In this document: in pieces, positions 6,137 to 7,652 of the stretch | Position numbering within the stretch: the stretch's first letter is position 1 | Layout of the letters: every line of letters starts with the position of its first letter | Assembly (NCBI GenBank): GCA_031127185.1 | Contig: JARIET010000134.1 | Span: 1-7,652, forward strand | Source: Gemmatimonadota bacterium | Lineage (GTDB): Bacteria > Gemmatimonadota > Gemmatimonadetes > Gemmatimonadales > Gemmatimonadaceae | Reading direction: 5' to 3' | DNA: 7,652 nucleotides | Made by a program: the position numbers and the translations under genes | The notes under the pieces: generated by a model | What the model was told of the DNA's origin: nothing | Database searches by the model: none | Seen by the model: only the letters and a program-made list of their open reading frames with translations

Positions 6137-6595
6137 ATGCCTGGTCGTACGATCGCCGCCCTGCTCGTCGCCGTCCCGTTTGCCGTTCAGGCCCAGTCGC
6201 ACCCCCTCGTCGGCGCCTGGGACATCGAGTACGCCGCCGGCATGCGGGTCGATAATGACGGTCCGGTGCCGATCATGGCGAAGGCGCGGATGACGGTGGT
6301 GGCACAGGGGGATTCCCTGATCGCGACGGTCAAGACGGTGCCACCGGACGGCATGGCTCAGCGCCCGGACATGCGCCTCGCAACAAAGGCCACTCCCGGG
6401 CAGGTGACGTTCGTGTATCGATCGCAGGTCCGAATGAACATGAACGGCGAAGAGTCGGTGCGTGAATCGGTGTCCACATGGCTGCTCGACGTGAACGGCG
6501 ATTCGCTCACGGGCACAATGGCGCGGCAGGTTGGTGGCGGCGAAATGCCGGGTGGTGGTCCGCAGCCGGTAAAGGGTACGCGCGCGAAGAGCTGA
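6137..6595 (+). CDS. Small secreted protein of unknown function, lipocalin-like
   Basis: A 152-residue protein whose family I do not recognise. Residues 1-19 are a Sec signal peptide: Arg4, a hydrophobic core IAALLVAVPFAV and a likely cut after VQA (17-19). The mature part of about 133 residues is rich in beta-type alternation. It begins HPLVGAWDIEY, where G-x-W near the N-terminus recalls the first strand of lipocalin-like barrels. Later strands include RMTVVAQGDSLIATVKTV, QVTFVYRSQVRMNMNG and STWLLDVNGDSLTGTMARQV. The paired phrases GDSLIATV and GDSLTGTM resemble the D-x-L-x-G-x strand pattern of proteins that measure little more than binding. The C-terminus (GGGEMPGGGPQPVKG) is Gly/Pro-rich and probably disordered. 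No catalytic motif or cysteine is visible in the mature part. The start is fixed by a Shine-Dalgarno and by the signal peptide. The protein is probably periplasmic or extracellular; the lipocalin link is a guess. Confidence 0.8.
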   Translation: MPGRTIAALLVAVPFAVQAQSHPLVGAWDIEYAAGMRVDNDGPVPIMAKARMTVVAQGDSLIATVKTVPPDGMAQRPDMRLATKATPGQVTFVYRSQVRMNMNGEESVRESVSTWLLDVNGDSLTGTMARQVGGGEMPGGGPQPVKGTRAKS

Positions 6596-6609
6596 ACACC
6601 CGTACGGAC

Positions 6610-6630
6610 GGTGGGCGCTTAGCGCCCACC
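6610..6630. terminator. Bidirectional intrinsic-type terminator between convergent genes
   Basis: GGTGGGCGC (6610-6618) and GCGCCCACC (6622-6630) form a perfect 9-bp GC-rich stem with loop TTA. The stem starts 15 bases after the secreted-protein stop on the plus strand. On the minus strand the TTA loop is exactly the TAA stop of the PQQ dehydrogenase, so the stem also encodes its last residues (Gly-Gly-Arg). There is no T-tract on either side. Confidence 0.7.
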
Positions 6631-7652
6631 GGCCACTGCGAGCGCGACGAGCCGCGCCGGCATTCCCTGCCGGCCCACCCAGAAGGCGACGTACTGCTTG
6701 CCGCCCACCGCGTAGCTCATCGGCGAGCCGCCCACTGAGCCTGGCAGCGGAATATCAGCCACGCGTTCGCCCGTCTTCTTGTCGTGGACGTGAAGCACGG
6801 GCCTGCTGCCCCATCCCTCCACGGCAAACAGGAGCGTCTTGGTCGCCATCACGGCGGGACGCGTTCGCGCGCCCGTGTTCGGAATGTTCAGCCCCTGCAG
6901 CGCGGGGTTGTTCTTGATGGCGTCGGGCGTGTCGCCGCCCGGGACCTGCCAGAGAATCTCTCCCTTGTTCATGTCAATCGCGGTGATGCGGTTGTAGGGC
7001 GGCTTGAGCAACGGGAGACCGCTCACGGTTGGCACTCGTCCCGCGCCGCCCACATAGCGCATGTCAGAGCGCACCGAATCGCGTTCGAGCGCGAAGTTCG
7101 ACGGATTGGTGAACGAACCAACGAAGAGAGTTTTCGTCTCGGTATCAAACGAACCGTGCTCCCAGTTGGCACCGCCCACGGAGCCGGGTACCGAGATCGT
7201 GCCCCGCGTGCCATCGGGTGCGTTCGCAAGTGACGGTGGTTGCCAGAGCGAACCAAGGCGTACGTTCTTCACTGCTTCAATTGCTGCCGCCCGAAGGGCG
7301 GGAGTGAAATCGATCAGGTCGTTCTGGGTCACGCCCTGCAGGTCGAACGGCGGTGGCTTTGTGGGGTGTGGCTGCGTAGGCGACGTCCATTCGCCGGGCA
7401 CATCGGAGGCTGGCACCGGCCTTTCCTCAATCGGCCACACGGGCTTTCCCGTCACGCGGTCATACACGTACACCCAGTTCTGCTTGGTGATCTGCCCAAC
7501 AGCCTCGATGCGTCGCCCATCCACGGTGATATCAAACACAATCGGCGCCGTGGGATTATCTCGGTCCCAGATGTCGTGGTGCACAATCTGCTGGTGCCAT
7601 ATCCGTTTGCCATTCCGCACATTGACGGCAACCAGAGTCGAAGAAAAAAGAT
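6619..7652 (-). CDS. PQQ-dependent dehydrogenase, C-terminal part, 5' end outside window
   Basis: The frame is open from the right edge to TAA (6621-6619); 343 residues are visible, and the true start lies beyond 7652. It is a quinoprotein beta-propeller of the membrane glucose/alcohol dehydrogenase superfamily, which oxidises sugars or alcohols in the periplasm and passes electrons to quinone or cytochrome c. In visible numbering: STLVAVN at the edge, VHHDIWDRDNP (23-33), QITKQNWVYVYDRVTGKPVW (53-72) whose Lys56 matches the PQQ-contacting lysine of this family, IEERPVP (74-80), a long SPTQPHPTKPPPF loop, SVPGSVGGANWEHGSFD (153-169), and a last blade ending VGGKQYVAFW and RLVALAV. The protein ends after the propeller with no C-terminal CxxCH haem domain, so an electron acceptor must be separate or N-terminal. 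The substrate cannot be read from this part. It is convergent with the small secreted gene. Confidence 0.9.
   Translation of the reverse strand, partial: LFSSTLVAVNVRNGKRIWHQQIVHHDIWDRDNPTAPIVFDITVDGRRIEAVGQITKQNWVYVYDRVTGKPVWPIEERPVPASDVPGEWTSPTQPHPTKPPPFDLQGVTQNDLIDFTPALRAAAIEAVKNVRLGSLWQPPSLANAPDGTRGTISVPGSVGGANWEHGSFDTETKTLFVGSFTNPSNFALERDSVRSDMRYVGGAGRVPTVSGLPLLKPPYNRITAIDMNKGEILWQVPGGDTPDAIKNNPALQGLNIPNTGARTRPAVMATKTLLFAVEGWGSRPVLHVHDKKTGERVADIPLPGSVGGSPMSYAVGGKQYVAFWVGRQGMPARLVALAVAGGR

Overview
The window looks like chromosomal DNA of a high-GC, Gram-negative-type bacterium. Gemmatimonadota is the best guess, with Acidobacteriota second. This rests on the combination of an ECF sigma factor fused operonically to a TPR-type Ser/Thr kinase, a BIG2-domain lipoprotein, a Tat-exported aminotransferase and a PQQ propeller dehydrogenase, plus TAnnTT-type -10 elements like those of the FCB group. 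It is inference; no rRNA or other marker gene is present.

Layout. Minus strand, 1-3924: a signalling cluster read right to left. It consists of an ECF sigma factor of the TIGR02999 type (3924-3319), a membrane Ser/Thr kinase with a TPR C-terminal half (3322-683) that overlaps it by four bases (ATGA), and, 97 bases further on, a lipoprotein with a bacterial Ig-like domain (585 to beyond the left edge). Plus strand, 4030-6595: an ExoA/ExoIII-type AP endonuclease, probably starting at TTG and divergent from the sigma factor; a HisC-like PLP aminotransferase with a twin-arginine signal; and a small secreted protein of unknown function. Minus strand, 6619 to the right edge: the C-terminal half of a PQQ-dependent dehydrogenase, convergent with the small secreted gene. 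A perfect inverted repeat lies between these two and should terminate both.

How the genes work together. The sigma factor and kinase form the only clear system. The sigma region 2 stretch where ordinary ECF factors carry acidic residues for core RNA polymerase has threonines instead. The next gene encodes an apparently active Ser/Thr kinase with one membrane span and a probable periplasmic TPR domain. This matches the logic of the EcfP/PknT pair of Vibrio, where kinase phosphorylation of the sigma factor supplies the missing negative charge. No anti-sigma factor is visible. The other genes are single-gene units: DNA repair, a periplasmic aminotransferase, a secreted protein and a periplasmic quinoprotein. 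No tRNA, rRNA, CRISPR, insertion sequence or phage gene was seen, and no gene-free stretch exceeds 300 bases. I saw no broadly unknown multi-gene system; the sigma/kinase pair is the most interesting object.
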